DNA of 64,000 bases from Parasponia andersonii (GCA_002914805.1 JXTB01000167.1:114722-178721), one strand, 5' to 3'. Shown: positions 44,300-57,500, counted from the first letter of the stretch. Numbers and translations: made by a program. Notes: generated from the sequence alone by a model not told the origin.

Positions 44300-45627
44300 A
44301 GTAGACCCTACCACGAAGACTGACTGAGCGGTCTCCAATCCGGTATGTGTTTATTCCCTTTTCTTTTTCATATTTTGTGCCTTAAGGACAATATACTTAC
44401 TAAGTTTGGGGGATTTTTTCAATTATTCTTTTGTCTCTCTTTTGTGTTTTGTTTAAGTTTTTGTGGCGAGTTCTCTTTTACGGTTTGTTTATAGTGAGCT
44501 TTTGAGCTAGGTTATAGGTCGATGATAGGATTAAGAGTGTGTGGAGTAAATCTTTGGAGACATTTAATATCAGGACTGTCTGTATACTCAAATCTTTTGA
44601 GGTTTTGCTTTGTGAATAGCTCTTGAATACATTTTGCATATAGTTGTGAGCATTTAAACTTGAATTGCTTAGAGTAGCTTTATGCATATGGCTTAGAAAA
44701 AGTATTAGTCTCTTGTCATCTTAGAACCTATTTAATCATTAATCAAGGAAAAATCCTAGATAGTATGAAAAGCAAAGAAATGATGTAGGCCATCTTTGGA
44801 TTAGTTGAACCTTTCAAACCTATCAATAGATTCAATATTATTACTCACTCCCATTGTGCCAATTTCTTAATGTTTTTATTCTTTCGAGTCCCATAAATCC
44901 TTGACTAAGAAAATGACATCCCAAATGACCTCACTTTATATCAGAGGTGCATGGAAAAAAAATTTGAATTTTTGGTGAAGCGTGAGCAATTTAAGAAAAA
45001 TGAAAAGGTGGAAACTTCTTTTAAGGGAGAAGTTTGGCTACCAATCTATAAAAAAAAAAAAGTTGTCAAAAAGTAATCTTGGGGGAAACTTCTACGGCAT
45101 GCTTGAAAGAGTTACATTCAGTGAGCAAAAATGGCATCGGTGATGTGAATAAGCCTAAATGATTCCATTTCATCCACCCATACTCAAGTCTCATATTACC
45201 ACGCAATTAAAGACCTATTAATCTTTGACTTTGTGCTATTCTACGTTAGTGGAGATTGACATGAAAAACAGGCTTATGAGATGACTATGTAACTCATATT
45301 GAGACAACCCTATGTTTGTAACCTAAGTTTGCACAAAGCAATCTGAGTGTTAATGGCTAAATGTAAGCAACGTCCCTACACGTGGACCAAGAATATAAAT
45401 GGAGTAAGATCACTACCATTATTGAAAATCTAAACTTTTGCGATGTTTTAAGTTTCCGTTGAGTTGAAAAAAAAAACATTTCTATTGAAAGTTTTGAAAG
45501 CAATGTAACCTCATTCAGAAGCTCAGCTTGTATTATCCTATTTCTTGAGTGAATCCAATAATTATTTTCAGTTATTGTTTCATCATCTCAGCTCGAGGAT
45601 GAGCTTTTGAGTAAGTTTGGGGGAATT
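44300..45627 (+). other. Athila-type 3' UTR with two purine tracts
   Basis: Non-coding. A block AAGGACAATATACTTACTAA followed by GTTTGGGGGA (44384-44413) is an internal purine tract, and AAGTTTGGGGGAATT (45613-45627) is the true polypurine tract next to the LTR. Between them are purine-rich and A-rich runs (44955-45065, 45465-45480). No domain. Confidence 0.7.
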
Positions 45628-47091
45628 TGTTAAGTGGATTTTACACTTAACTTTACGATCCTTCTAAGCTTAAGAATTGCTCATCCTTTAGCTCATTTTA
45701 TTTAATTTTGTAACCAATTATAGAAAAAAATGGGATAACTCAGTCTCTGCATCTCAGCAAAGTGAAACGGGGCCATTAGATAGAGAAAAACTGGGCAGAA
45801 AATTGGTGCTGCAACGCCGAGACTTCCAGAGACCTGGCACCACAGTTCCAAGGAATGGCCCCACAATGCTAAGTGCATGGTGCCATGATGCCATGGTATT
45901 AACCCTGTGGCATTGTAGCACCACTTGCACAGTACTGCGGCACTGGGTCAATACTCCTTGATGCCTTGATGCTATATTCTAGTTCCGCAACACCACCCTA
46001 TCGATCGTCTTGGTGCCGCAGTGTCGAATCTAGCACTACAACACCACAAAGCTCACACATGTTGCGGAATTCCAAGTTCATGGCTGGTTTTGCCTCTAGT
46101 ATTTAACCTTTCTTCTATAATTAATTGAGAGAGGACAAAGGGAAAAACAAGTCCTTGTAGCTAAAGTTAGAGAGAGCTAGAGAGGGTTTCTGAAGGAGAC
46201 ACAACAAGGAGCAGAAGGAACACAAGGATTCAAGAGGAAACCAGCTATATCATGCTTCAAAGTGTTTTTCTGTCTTTCCTCTATTTATTCTTTATTTCTC
46301 TGCTATGGATGTGTATCAGCTATATCATTTGTGTTGTGTTTCTCTTTACATAACTATGAACTAAACTCTTTCTCTAGGGACGTAATCAAACCTCTAATGT
46401 AATTCACTTATGTTATTTTTCTCAGTTGTTCTTGATATCCATTAATGAGTTAATTATTCTACCTTTGTTATAATGCTTCTGTTCATTTGGTCATTGAACT
46501 GATTGTTGTGTGAAATCTATATGAACTTGAAAAAAGGATTGTAGATTTGTACATAGGTTGAACAACATAGGATTGCCTAGTCTAGGATGAGTTTACTTAG
46601 GATAGGAATATACCTAAGTAACTTATGCAACCTTAGATAGGAATTACTAAGCTTAATGAGTTTAATAAATTTATGTTAGGAGTAACATACTATCATGCTT
46701 AAGCATTTTCACCTATATATTGGAAAGGAATTTGTGAATACCATTGAATTTTCAGTTGTTAATTCTAAATGGTTGATCGAATAGTGAGGAAAACTTGTAA
46801 TTGAAAGTGTTAAAGGAGAGAATGTATCCCTAGGATTTATCTCATTCTAGTAAAACTATCATTAGTTATTTAGTGTTAATTTCGATTATTTCTTTTTATT
46901 TAATCCACATCTTAATTTCTATTCAAAATAACTACTTATTTTCATTTGGATAAGTCATGAACTTATTTTGGTTAGTACTTAGAAGTTGTAATTCATCTGC
47001 TTCTCATGGGTTTTAACACTCACTTACTTTCTATATTACTTGTTGTGACCCATATACTTGCGGTGTTTTATGTGTTAGAAATAGTCCAGTA
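45628..47091 (+). repeat. 3' LTR of the Athila-type element (1464 bp)
   Basis: TGTTAAGTGG to GTCCAGTA, followed by GAATA. Palindrome cluster at 45820-46060. Partner of 36707-38208. Confidence 0.88.
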
Positions 47092-47096
47092 GAATA

Positions 47097-47850
47097 CTTT
47101 ACTATGCCATAGAATATCGTGTTATCTATTTATTTAATGAGATCTTCAATTATCAAAATAAGTCTTCAGATAGAAATACTAGTGCTTTATAAGAAAATTG
47201 TAACAACATCGAACAGGACAGAGTGAATTAGAATTTATGTTTAAGTGCCGTAACTTAAATTTCTAATTTCAGTAAGCTAGTACTATTGTAGAAAACCTTA
47301 TTCTTAGTGATTAATGAACTTACTTTTATGTGTATTGTCTTTTTGAGTTACTAAAAGACTAGTTCCAATTATTATTCAAACTCTGGTATCCTGGAAGATA
47401 AGGTGTTTGAAATAGGTAGAACGTTTTTCATAATAGATGCCTTGCATTTGATGTCACTTTGAGTTTTTTTAAGTACTTGGATAACATAAACTAGGGCCCT
47501 GGTATTCACTATGTAAATTTGACTGTGTTGATATAAGTAGATACAAACACCATAGTCAACTATTATCTATTAGATGAAAAATGGCAACTCAAAGGTAAAT
47601 ATGTACTAAAAGGGTAATACGGTAACTTCATCCTACTAGTACGGATTACATTGGGGATATATCAATATGTATAGTATATGCTAAATGTATCAAGCTAATT
47701 ATTTGTTAATAAGCTTCACAGAAAATAAATGACATTTAGTTCAATAGTTCAATATTAGGCCTATAGTGGTGTGCCCCAATCATAATTATAAGTTAATTAT
47801 GATTGTGAGTATGTAATCCATTAGAGCGTGGGCTTTATGGATGTATTTGG
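47097..47850 (+). repeat. Copia 5' LTR, piece 2
   Basis: CTTTACTATGCC onward continues the copia LTR after the Athila-type insertion; the 3' LTR reads CTTTAGTATTGA at the same place (58565-58576). It ends with TTTGG (47846-47850), the left TSD copy of the next solo LTR. No coding signal. Confidence 0.75.
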
Positions 47851-50800
47851 TGTAACATCCAACTCCTCACATAATTAAGAGAGCCAATAATAAACATGTT
47901 CTAATTGCATATTAGGCATCTAGAAGTCATTAATACTAGTTTCATAAAAATATGCTCATTCCTTATGTTATGTACATTTACATACATGCTTTTACACTAA
48001 TGATTGTCAAAGTGTCCCGATGCAGTATAAAGGTTCAATACCCTCAGAGAGAGAGCTCGGTGTGCTAAAATAACAAAGAATATAATTATGAAACTAATAC
48101 TATGTGCACATGTATTAAGATCGCACTTGTTGATAACTTGGTCAAATAGTAGTTTTTCGGTAAAATACAATTTTCACGTACTTCGGAGCCAAATTCATTG
48201 TGTGTTTAACACGTCAAATAGGCTTAATTCAATGTCTAGTACTTATTTATAGTATTTTATTTGTCGGCTCTAGGTAAGCACGAGGTGGCATTCAGAACAC
48301 TAATTGGTATTTTGTTGCACTAAGCTAGCTTAGATTAAGCTTAATCGCGTAATGTCATTTTTGTGCATTCTAATAATTGAGTGCTAATACTATGTTTGCA
48401 TTGTTAATTAGAGTCTAATTGAATTTCTTTTTATGTTTAATGATTGGTTAAGGGGCTAGGTTGCACCAAATTACAATAACGTTGGCCATATAGGATCATA
48501 AGTCAAAGTATGACTAGTTTTCACTTTCTAAGGTAGGATTCACCAACTTTGGCTACACTTGGGTGTATAGGAGTGACCAGCAACGTGGTGACTATGTTAA
48601 GGATGTTTTAGAGCTTGCCACATGGAAAGTAATGAACAAAATACCCAAAATACCCCTTAGAATTTAAGTTATGCAATTTCTTAGTCATTAAGTATCACTT
48701 TTAGACCAAATCTGGTCATTTGCATTCCCTTTCTCTCCAGCCACGACCTGAGCCTCTCCAAAACCTTTTTACACTTCTCTCAACTTCCCTAAACCATATC
48801 CAAGAGATTCCAAGTGATAGAACTCAAGTTGGAGCTTTAGAAAGCAAGATACACCAAAACTAGTCAAGGTAACTCTACTAAGTTCTTCTTTCTAGGTCTT
48901 GTCCTTTAATTTCAATTCTTTACTTGTTTCCACTTAAACAAAGGTTTCTTCAGGTTTTCTTAAGTCCAAAAATCCATTTCTAAGTTTTGGGAATCAGTTT
49001 GGTGGAGATTGAAGGCAAGAAATCTAGCAAAGACTTAAACTAGTTAAGGTGAGGTTTATGTGTGATTTTGAATTTTTAGTGAATTTCCTTTATTTCAGCT
49101 CTTAATCCTAAGCTATTATTTGATGAATAATGGTCCTAGGAACTCTTATATATTGCTGAAAACATAAAATTTAAGTAGACGATCAAAGTTAAACCTAAAG
49201 CCCCAAAGTTTGCAATTTATGGAGTTAAGTGTTTTTATGTGTAATAGATTATGTTTTCTATGTTTGTAATCTGATTTCTTAAATTTGGATTGTATATCTT
49301 ATTGATCCTATTGTCTATTACACTCATTTGGTGGCTGCTTGTGATGACACATAAGTATAAAAGTGGTTTAAAACTTGTTGAAACCGAAAAAGAGTTCAAG
49401 TGCACTTAGATTGTTCTAAGTGATCCTCTTGATGTGTATATGTGGGAATTTGGATTTCTAATTGCTATTGCAGGTTTAAAACCATGATTTTAATCATGTG
49501 GGAACATCCTAAAAATAGGGGAGGTGCTGTCCAAATATTTTTAAAATGAAATGGCACCATTTAGGAGCAAATGGACTAGTTTTACAAAATTATATGCCAT
49601 TTTGGATCCTTTTTGTGCTAATGAACTAGCATTCATATTTTAATACCTTTGAATAGTTTTTCAATGCTACTTATTGATTTTCAAGTACCTTAAGTGAATT
49701 ATATGCTTCTGAGTCATTTTAAGATCAAGTTTCCTAATTTTGTGAAAATTCTGATTTTGGTATTGTTCGAGTATCTTGATGCATTCTTCTGGCAAAATGT
49801 GCATTTTGAATACCTATAAAAAATGACAGGTGAATAGCACACCAATCTCTAGAGGATATTGACCCTTTCCACAATTCATTTCTATTTAGGACACGAGGTA
49901 AGTAAAGTACTCAACTGCAACACAAGAATTATGTGCTATATAAGTATCTATTATGTTTCTATGTTTTGCATTTATTCTGCTTATGAGTATGACCATTGGC
50001 ATTTCGATTTTAGCATATATATGGTTGGTAATTTTGGTGTGGTATTATTACGTACACCATATAACCATGCATGTTTTATGAAAAAGTTTAAGAAGGGTAA
50101 TATGATTTATGAAATACCTTAGAATTATTGTGTAAATCTATTTTATCATAGAGAAGTTAAGATCGGGTAACTTTCAGAAGGTTTTGTGTCACTGTTACGG
50201 GGAAGCGGGATAAATATTTACAGTTTCAGAGTGGCAGCCCCAGGAGAGGGGCAAGTGTGACAGGATTAGTCACAAGGTTTGCCACAATATTCCTCCTCCA
50301 AGTTATATAATAGAATAAACTACAGTCTCGGGCCGCCTTATCTCTTGAGCTCGATGGGGTAACGATGGAATAAGGTTAGTAACGAGCCCCACTGTGGTAA
50401 GAGCCGGCGGGAGGAGAACCCATGGGATATCATTAATTCAGGAAGCCCTGCAGGCACAGTGCTGAACTGGACAGTGGGCACAAGACAGGGAAGGGTTTAA
50501 AGGAAATCATTTATAATATAGACAAGCACGATCATACATTTAATTCATGTCATTGAGCAACATGTCATCCATTACTTTACTTACTGAGCTGTAGCTCATT
50601 ATAGTCTTGTGTTGCAGGTAATGATTGAGATGATAGCATGAGCTTGTGAGTTGAAGTAGAGGCCCGACCTTGGTGTTGTGCATATGGATATTTTGACCAC
50701 TTGTTGGGGGGGGGGGGCCTAGTTTGTGTATTTTGGGATGTTTTGCAGTCTCTCAATAAAGTTATTTTTAATTTGTTTTTTTTTAGTACCTGTTTAATAT

Positions 50801-51479
50801 GTTTCATTGTGTAATATATGTATATACTGATTATGTATGGAAGTAAAGTCACCTATCCATAGAGTTTTAAAATTAAAAAAAAAAAAGGTTCGAACTGGCC
50901 CATATTTTGGAAAAATAATTATAGGATTATCTTCCAAAAGTAACACCTTGTAAATAAAAAGTTAATAAATTTCCACTAGTAGTAGGAGGATAAAGAGGGC
51001 GTTACANGATCATACATTAATTCATGTCATTGAGCAACATGTCATCCATTACTTTACTTACTGAGCTGTAGCTCATTATAGTCTTGTGTTGCAGGTAATG
51101 ATTGAGATGATAGCATGACTTGTGAGTTGAAGTAGAGGCCCGACCTTGGTGTTGTGCATATGGATATTTTGACCACTTGTTGGGGGAGGGGGGGCCTAGT
51201 TTGTGTATTTTGGGATGTTTTGCAGTCTCTCAATGAAGTTACTTTTAATTCATTTTTTTTAGTACCTGTTTAATATGTTTCATTGTGTAATATATGTATA
51301 TACTGATTATGTATGGAAGTAAAGTCACCTATCCATAGAGTTTTAAAATTAAAAAAAAAGGTTCGAACTGGCCCTTATTTTGGAAAAATAATTATAGGAT
51401 TATCTTCCAAAAGTAACACCTTGTAAATAAAAAGTTAATAAATTTCCACTAGTAGTAGGAGGATAAAGAGGGCGTTACA
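47851..51479 (+). repeat. Chimeric Tekay-family solo LTR, TSD TTTGG, with a duplicated segment
   Basis: TGTAACATCC to GGGCGTTACA, flanked by TTTGG (47846-47850 and 51480-51484). The first about 2 kb (to about 49900) is closely similar to the LTR at 2675 and to the minus-strand solo LTRs. The last 1.3 kb is different apart from short likenesses such as TTACTGAG..TAGCTCATT. A segment of about 475 bp (50530-51006) is repeated at 51008-51479 after a single N at 51007. Without the repeat the LTR is about 3.15 kb. A poly-G run lies at 50706-50717. Confidence 0.92.
50530..51479. repeat. 0.47-kb direct duplication joined by N (probable assembly artefact)
   Basis: 50530-51006 and 51008-51479 both start GATCATACATT and end GGGCGTTACA. 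They differ by a few substitutions and homopolymer lengths (G run, T run, A run). Only one LTR 3' end next to the TSD is expected. The N at 51007 marks the join. Confidence 0.9.
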
Positions 51480-51484
51480 TTTGG

Positions 51485-52051
51485 TCCCTTGTCTAGCTCA
51501 AATTAAAACCCAATTATTATTTAATGATCAATAGAGCCCAATACGCTCAATAAGCCTATTAGGGTTTACTAATCCCTTTATAGTTAAAAACAACGTTCTC
51601 TAACTGCTAGTGGTTACACATGAAACACCTCCTTGAGAAAAGAGCGTCACATGAAAAATAGATAAAGGAAGACTAGAGGAAAATCGACTGCACTATGGGA
51701 TTCACCGTCTCTAGTGTTTTGGGTATCCCAAAGAAATCAGTTCGAGAAGATTATCTTCTTATTTGTATGCGGATCTCTTTATTGGGAATCAAGAAGGTGA
51801 CTACTGACTGGATCAATTAAATGACTTTCGAGAAGAGATGGGAAGATGAGAACATTATGGAGCGAATCTGGGTATTGTTCTTATCTAGGTTAAGAGTTAA
51901 TTTATTTTAAATCATGATCACAAAATAATTGTAAATAGAAAAATTTTAAATGACTAATTTTGTTGTTTTTTTAGATTTTACAAAAGTACGGAGTTCCTGA
52001 AAATGATTTTACAAAAATTCTTTCCAAAATTTTACTACAATGAATACTAGT
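51485..52051 (+). repeat. Copia 5' LTR, piece 3 (3' end of LTR)
   Basis: TCCCTTGTC onward to about ...TACTAGTA, just before the primer-binding site. Together with pieces 1 and 2 it makes an LTR of about 1.54 kb. The exact end cannot be checked because the 3' LTR is cut. Confidence 0.7.
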
Positions 52052-52054
52052 AAT

Positions 52055-52066
52055 TGGTATCAGAGC
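52055..52066 (+). other. Copia primer-binding site
   Basis: TGGTATCAGAGC, the initiator-Met tRNA complement used by most copia elements, is intact. Confidence 0.92.
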
Positions 52067-54512
52067 ATGGTTTTATTATTGATCTAGCATATTTTACTCC
52101 GATCTATTCCCTTATTGATTGATGTTTATGATATCCGGAAAGTTTGATTATGTGTGGTCTTGTTCATGTTAAGAGTATGCTCTAGTTTGTATGTTGGTGA
52201 ATAGATTTGATAAGTTTAAATGAATATTTGATTAGATGTTACTATGAGATGATGATCATATTTATTTTAATTTTGTTTCTGGCATGTTCTTGATTTATAT
52301 GTATTTATGTTTTATGTTTTTGGTAAGACTATGTATAGAAATGTTTTGATCTTTAATTGTTTTTAAGTTTTATGAAAAATGTTTCTCAATTTAAAAAAAC
52401 AAGGAACAAAATGACGGACCGGTGCATGACTAGGAGCCGTGTACACTGCCAGCGCTAGCCCTACTGGTGTGACCCACGCAAGAGCCATGTGGGCACGTCC
52501 CCCTGAATGGCTGCACGGCTGAGGCACCGCTGGCTGCACGGATGAGATCCATGCATGGCTAGTAGGTGGCCTCCTATATGGCTCTGGGTGTCGTCTCATG
52601 CATTTGTTGTGCGAGAACTACATGAGCCCGTCGTTACTTAGGAGTTATCCCAAGCAAGGCCGCATAGTGTTATGAGATAATATCTTTGGCGCCAAGTAGT
52701 TGTCTCGGGCAAAGCCGCGTAACATGCCGAGGCTGTTCTTTCATATGTTGGCCTCTCATTTCATCCGTCGGCTTATCTTGGCAAGTTTTGTATTTTCAGC
52801 CCTAAATTTTATTATTTTCATTTCAAAAATTAATTTAATTTATTCATAGTTTTATGAAAACTCATAAATTCAAATTTTAAATCCTTATTAAATTTGAATT
52901 TTTGAACTTTGAATTGATAAGATATTTTAATTTGAATTATGTATATAGTTGATATTAATGATAACTTAATTATTATTTGAATAATTAGAGATATTTTAAA
53001 ATGAAATTTTTAAAATTAGATATTATGAGATAATATCTTTTAGTATTATATTCAAATTTTGATTACATATTTTGAAAAACTAATTATGTGATAGTTATCT
53101 ATCTTCAATTTGTTTTAAATTCAAATTAGAGATATTGTAGGACATTTTATCTGTAAAATCTTCTATCTTTTAAATATCGAATTTTGTAAAGATTTGAAAT
53201 TTAAATTTAAATTAGAATATCTTTTTCAATTTTTTCAAATTCGAATTCATGGTTGGTATATCTATATTGAGATTATATATAGATTTGATTTTTGAATTCA
53301 AATCTGAAGGATAAGATAATGGGAGATGCTTAAGGAAGTTAAATTCAAGCTAAGATTTCAAAAGTTGAAATTTAAATTTGAGATATTTAGGGGGATTTAA
53401 TTAGTTTAATTTTTTTAAAACTGATTAGATTTGGTGAAAATCTTTTCTAATTTAAATATTAAATATTATCTTCCATATTTTAAATATTTAAGATTCTCTT
53501 ATGAATTAGAATTATTTAAAAGTTAAATAAATTTAAATTACTGAAAATTAATAAGTCATTAACGATTAGTTAATTATCTTCTTACTATTTTGGTATTATT
53601 AGAACAATATTGTATACATGCCTAATAACTAAGTATTATTATATAATCTTCAGTAACATATCATATAGAAAATTAGAGTTACTCTCATGCAAATATGAAC
53701 ATGCTTACATAATAGATTTTAGGTTACTAAGCTAGTTAGATAAATGGGTAAAATCTATAAATTCTTAATTATAAAATATTGAGTGGGAGAAGGTATGTGA
53801 AATTCCTAATTATAAATACCTATTGTCTCCATTGTTAGTTCGTTATATTTTAGGATGAACCTTGCCTGAGAATCTTATTAAACTCCCATAGGAGGGTTTT
53901 CATCTGGGTAATACTTGAAATGAGCTTCTAGGTAAAGTCTATAAATCTCTAATTATAAAATATTGAGGGAGAGAAGGTATGTAATACCTATTGTTTCTAT
54001 TGTTGGTTCGTTATGTTTTAGGATGAACCTCGCCTAAGAATCTTATTAAGCTCCCATAAAAGAGTTTTCATCTTGGTAATACTGGAAATGAGCTTCTCAT
54101 GATGATGGACTATATGAGGCTGATCGCCTGTATGAGATAGTCTTATATAGAAAGCTTAGTTACCGAAAGAATGGTTAAACACTCGACTTAAAACTTTAAT
54201 ATCCTACTATAGGCTCCTATAGGAGTTCTTATTAGTCGATTAGAGGACCAAAGATGATGGTAGTTAGAAATACAGGATAAGAGTTATTTGTCTATTTACT
54301 AATTGAAATCGTTTCAGTTTGACTTGTTGATTGCATGATCCCCCGGTAAGAGGCTTCAAGTCAATAGTAGATCAACATGCCATGAATATAAGTGATAGTC
54401 TTAGGGATACTTTACTTGTATATTATAAATTTATTGCTTTATGTTAATTATTCGAAACATGATATACAATGTTTGCTTATATATGGAATGTTTAATTGTT
54501 TTTCTAGTAGAT
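52067..54512 (+). other. Long untranslated copia leader with a GC-rich block
   Basis: 2.4 kb without gag. At 52400-52770 there is a conspicuous GC-rich block with repeated GGCTGCACGG (52508, 52530) and GCAAGGCCGCATAG or GCAAAGCCGCGTAAC (52656, 52713). From 52790 to 53700 it is extremely AT-rich, then a 184-bp tandem duplication at 53747-54097. Frame 52363-52599 on the minus strand is a by-product of the GC-rich block. Packaging or translation signals could lie here, but nothing is demonstrable. Confidence 0.6.
53747..54097. repeat. 184-bp direct tandem duplication in the copia leader
   Basis: Copies 53747-53930 and 53931-54097. Both run from GGTAAA(A/G)TCTATAAAT to TGAAATGAGCTTCT-like text with AGGATGAACCT and ATCTTATTAA in the middle. 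The second copy lacks about 17 bp after GGTATGT. Diverged by scattered substitutions. Confidence 0.9.
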
Positions 54513-57500
54513 ATGGCACTTAATCTTTTATCAATTTTAGTCACACAAAACAAGCTAGATGGCGAAAACTATATAGACTAGAAATGTAAGTGGGTTCTCA
54601 CAGATAAATGAAAGTGGGTTCTCACTACTCCATGTCCTGCTTAGCCAACCGGGAATCCACCAACGATGAAAGAAACTTATATGATAAGTTAGAGCAATCT
54701 GATGAGATGGCTAAGTGTTATATACTTTTCTCAATGAGTAATATATTGCAACAATAATGTCGTGGGATTGATGCTATTGTTGACATGATGATGAGCATTC
54801 ATGAAATATTCGCCAGTCTCGGTCGTCAAGATATAAATGAGGCTACATATGCATTCATAAATCTTCATTAGAAAAACAAACTCCGGTTCAGGAACATATG
54901 ATGAGAGTCATCGCATATATGTTAATGAACTTGAAATCCTTGGAGCTGAAATTAATTATGACACCTAAATTGACATGATTTTGAACATATTATCAAACAC
55001 ATTCAATCAATATAAGATCGATCATGAGATTCATTGAAAAGACTATACTCTTACTAGCCTGATAAAGGATCTACAAATTACAGAGAATATTCTTAAGAAG
55101 AATAAGTCAAGATCTATTTAGGCTAATGTAGCTCAAGCTAGTTCTTACGAATCTAAGTCGAAAGGTAAAGGTAAATGGAAGAAAAAGACTCCTGGTTCTT
55201 TGGCTCCAAAGAAAAAGAAGACCAATAAGCATACCAAACCAAAGAGAAAATATTTCCACTTTTGTAAGTATAGACATTAGAAGAGAAACTACAAAATTTA
55301 CCTAGCCCTTAAGAAAGAGAGAAACAAAAGCAAGGACAAACAAGGTAATGATAATTTGTTTTTCATTAAGGTCTTTCGTGTGGTTGATTCTATGGATTCT
55401 AGGATCATAGATTTGCAAGCCACTAACCTTGTCTATAATATATTGCAGGGATTCAAGGAAACTACAAAGTTCGCTAGTGAAGAGTTCATATTATAGTTTA
55501 GAGATGGCTCAATAGTTGAAGCTCGTATAATAAGAGATGTTATTTTGAATTTCAAATAAAGAATTGTTTTTATATTCCGATATTTAAACGAAATTTAATT
55601 TATGTTTGCTCTTTGATGAGACAAGGTTATTCTATTAATTTTGACAATAAAATTTCTATTAGAAAGAATAGAAATCTTAGTAGTAGTACTCATAGGAATA
55701 ATCTTTTCTTTATTCAATCTAAAAGTATCTCATTACATAATCTTAAAATTAATTTTGAACATGTAGAACCTAAACATAAGAAAGTGAAAGTGGGTACTAA
55801 TGATGAAACTTATCTCTAGCATTTAAGACTTCATCACATTAACATAAAAAGAATTCAAAGGTTAGTTAATGATAGACCTCTAAGTTCATTAGAAGTCAAA
55901 CCATTACCTAATGTGAATCTTATCTAGAAGGTAAATTGATCAAGAGACAATTTACTACAAAAAGTTCTTAGAGTTCAAGAATGTACACATTCATGTCTGT
56001 AGGCCCATTAATATTAAAGCTCGAGGAGGTTTCGAATACTTCATTACGTTTATGGATGATTATTATAGATTTGGTTATGTTTTACCTAATACAATGCAAA
56101 TCAGATTCTTTTGAAAAGTTCAAAGAATTCAAAGAGGAAACTAAAAAGTAGTTAGGAAAGAACATAAAGACCCTTCGTTCAGATGGAGGTGGTGAATACC
56201 TCATTGGGAATGCTCTGAATTTCTCACAGACAATGGGATCCTATCCCAACTCACAGCACCTTATATGCCCCAACTAAATGGTGTTGCTGAAAGAAGAAAT
56301 AGGACACTTTTTGATATAGTTAGGTCGATGCTCAGTTATTCACAATTATCTGCATCTTTTTGGGGTTATGCCTTAGAAACTCCTATGTATTTGCTCAATA
56401 GAGTTCAATCTAAATCAGTACCTAAGATACCATTTGAGTTATAGAAAGGACATAAACCTAGTTTGCGTCATATCCATATTTGGGGTTATCCAGTATACGT
56501 ATTGAAAGGGAAAGTGACTAAGTTAGAATCCAGATCTGAATTATGTCTATTTGTTGGTTACACAAAAGGAATGAGAGTATATTATTTCTATACTTTTGAA
56601 GAAAAGAAAATGTTTGTGAGTACAAATGCTACTTTCTTGGAAGAAAGCTATTTGAAAGATTTCAAGCCCAAAAGTAAGTTAGTTCTTAAAGAATTAACTA
56701 ATGATATTCTCAGCCAATCTATAAAAGATAAGAAAAAAGAAGCACTAAGGAAAGATAAATTACTTGAAACTCAACTTTCATTGAATCCTCGTCATAGTGG
56801 GAGAATTGTGAGAAAACCAAAAAGATACTTAGGAATAGAAGAGTCTTGTGACTAAACATCTGACATCTGATCCTTATACCTATAATGAGGCAATGGATGA
56901 TATTGATAGAGATCTTTTGCAAAAGGGAATGGAATCCGAAATAGAGTCCATGTACTCTAACAAAGTCTAGAAACTTGTAAATCCACTAGAAGGGATAAAA
57001 CCTAATAGGTGTAAGTTAGTCCAAGAGAAAGAGAGGAGTAGATGGGAAAGTAGAGACTTTCAATACAAGGTTAGTTGCAAAGGGTTATACATAAAAGGAA
57101 GGTATCGACTATAAAGAAACCTTCTGTCTTTTAGCTATGATCAAGTCTATTCACATATTCTTATCCATTACTACATCTCTTGATTATAATATAGTACAAA
57201 TGGATGTTAAGATTGCATTCTTGAATGGCAATCTTGATGAACGCATCTATATAATACAACCAGAGGGATTCATTAAAAAGGGCAGGAAAGAAAAGTTTGT
57301 GAACTTAAGAGATCTGTTTATGGACTCAAACAAGCATCTAGATCATTGAATATAAAATTTGATGAAGCAATTAAGTCTTCTGATTTTGAATATAACATAG
57401 ATGAACATTGTGTCTATAAAAGAATTCAAGACAATAAAGTGAAATTTCTAGTACTGTATGTTGACGATATTCTAATCATTAGGAATGGTGTTGGATCATT

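Larger units (their letters stand above)
36707..47091 (+). mobile_element. Athila-type element with deleted pol, TSD GAATA
   Basis: LTRs 36707-38208 and 45628-47091 (1502 and 1464 bp) align over their length; flanks GAATA at 36702-36706 and 47092-47096. The primer-binding site is a decayed Athila motif. Inside are gag (to about 39040), the very end of pol (about 39050-39100), a non-coding stretch, the start of an env-like frame at 43146, a 3' UTR and a polypurine tract. Protease, RT, RNase H and nearly all integrase are missing, so it is a non-autonomous deletion derivative. A Tekay-family solo LTR splits it at 40161-43141; without that the element is about 7.4 kb. Confidence 0.9.

Noticed and set aside
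44478..44687. Minus-strand 69-codon frame in the Athila-type 3' UTR
   Set aside because: No motif, wrong strand, non-coding context with purine tracts.
49859..50122. 87-codon plus frame in the chimeric LTR with Tyr/Phe-rich, membrane-like composition
   Set aside because: It is LTR sequence, AT-rich, and has no counterpart elsewhere; hydrophobicity follows from composition.
52363..52599. 78-codon minus frame in the copia leader as a gene
   Set aside because: Arises from local GC-rich composition; no start context or domain, and opposite to the element.
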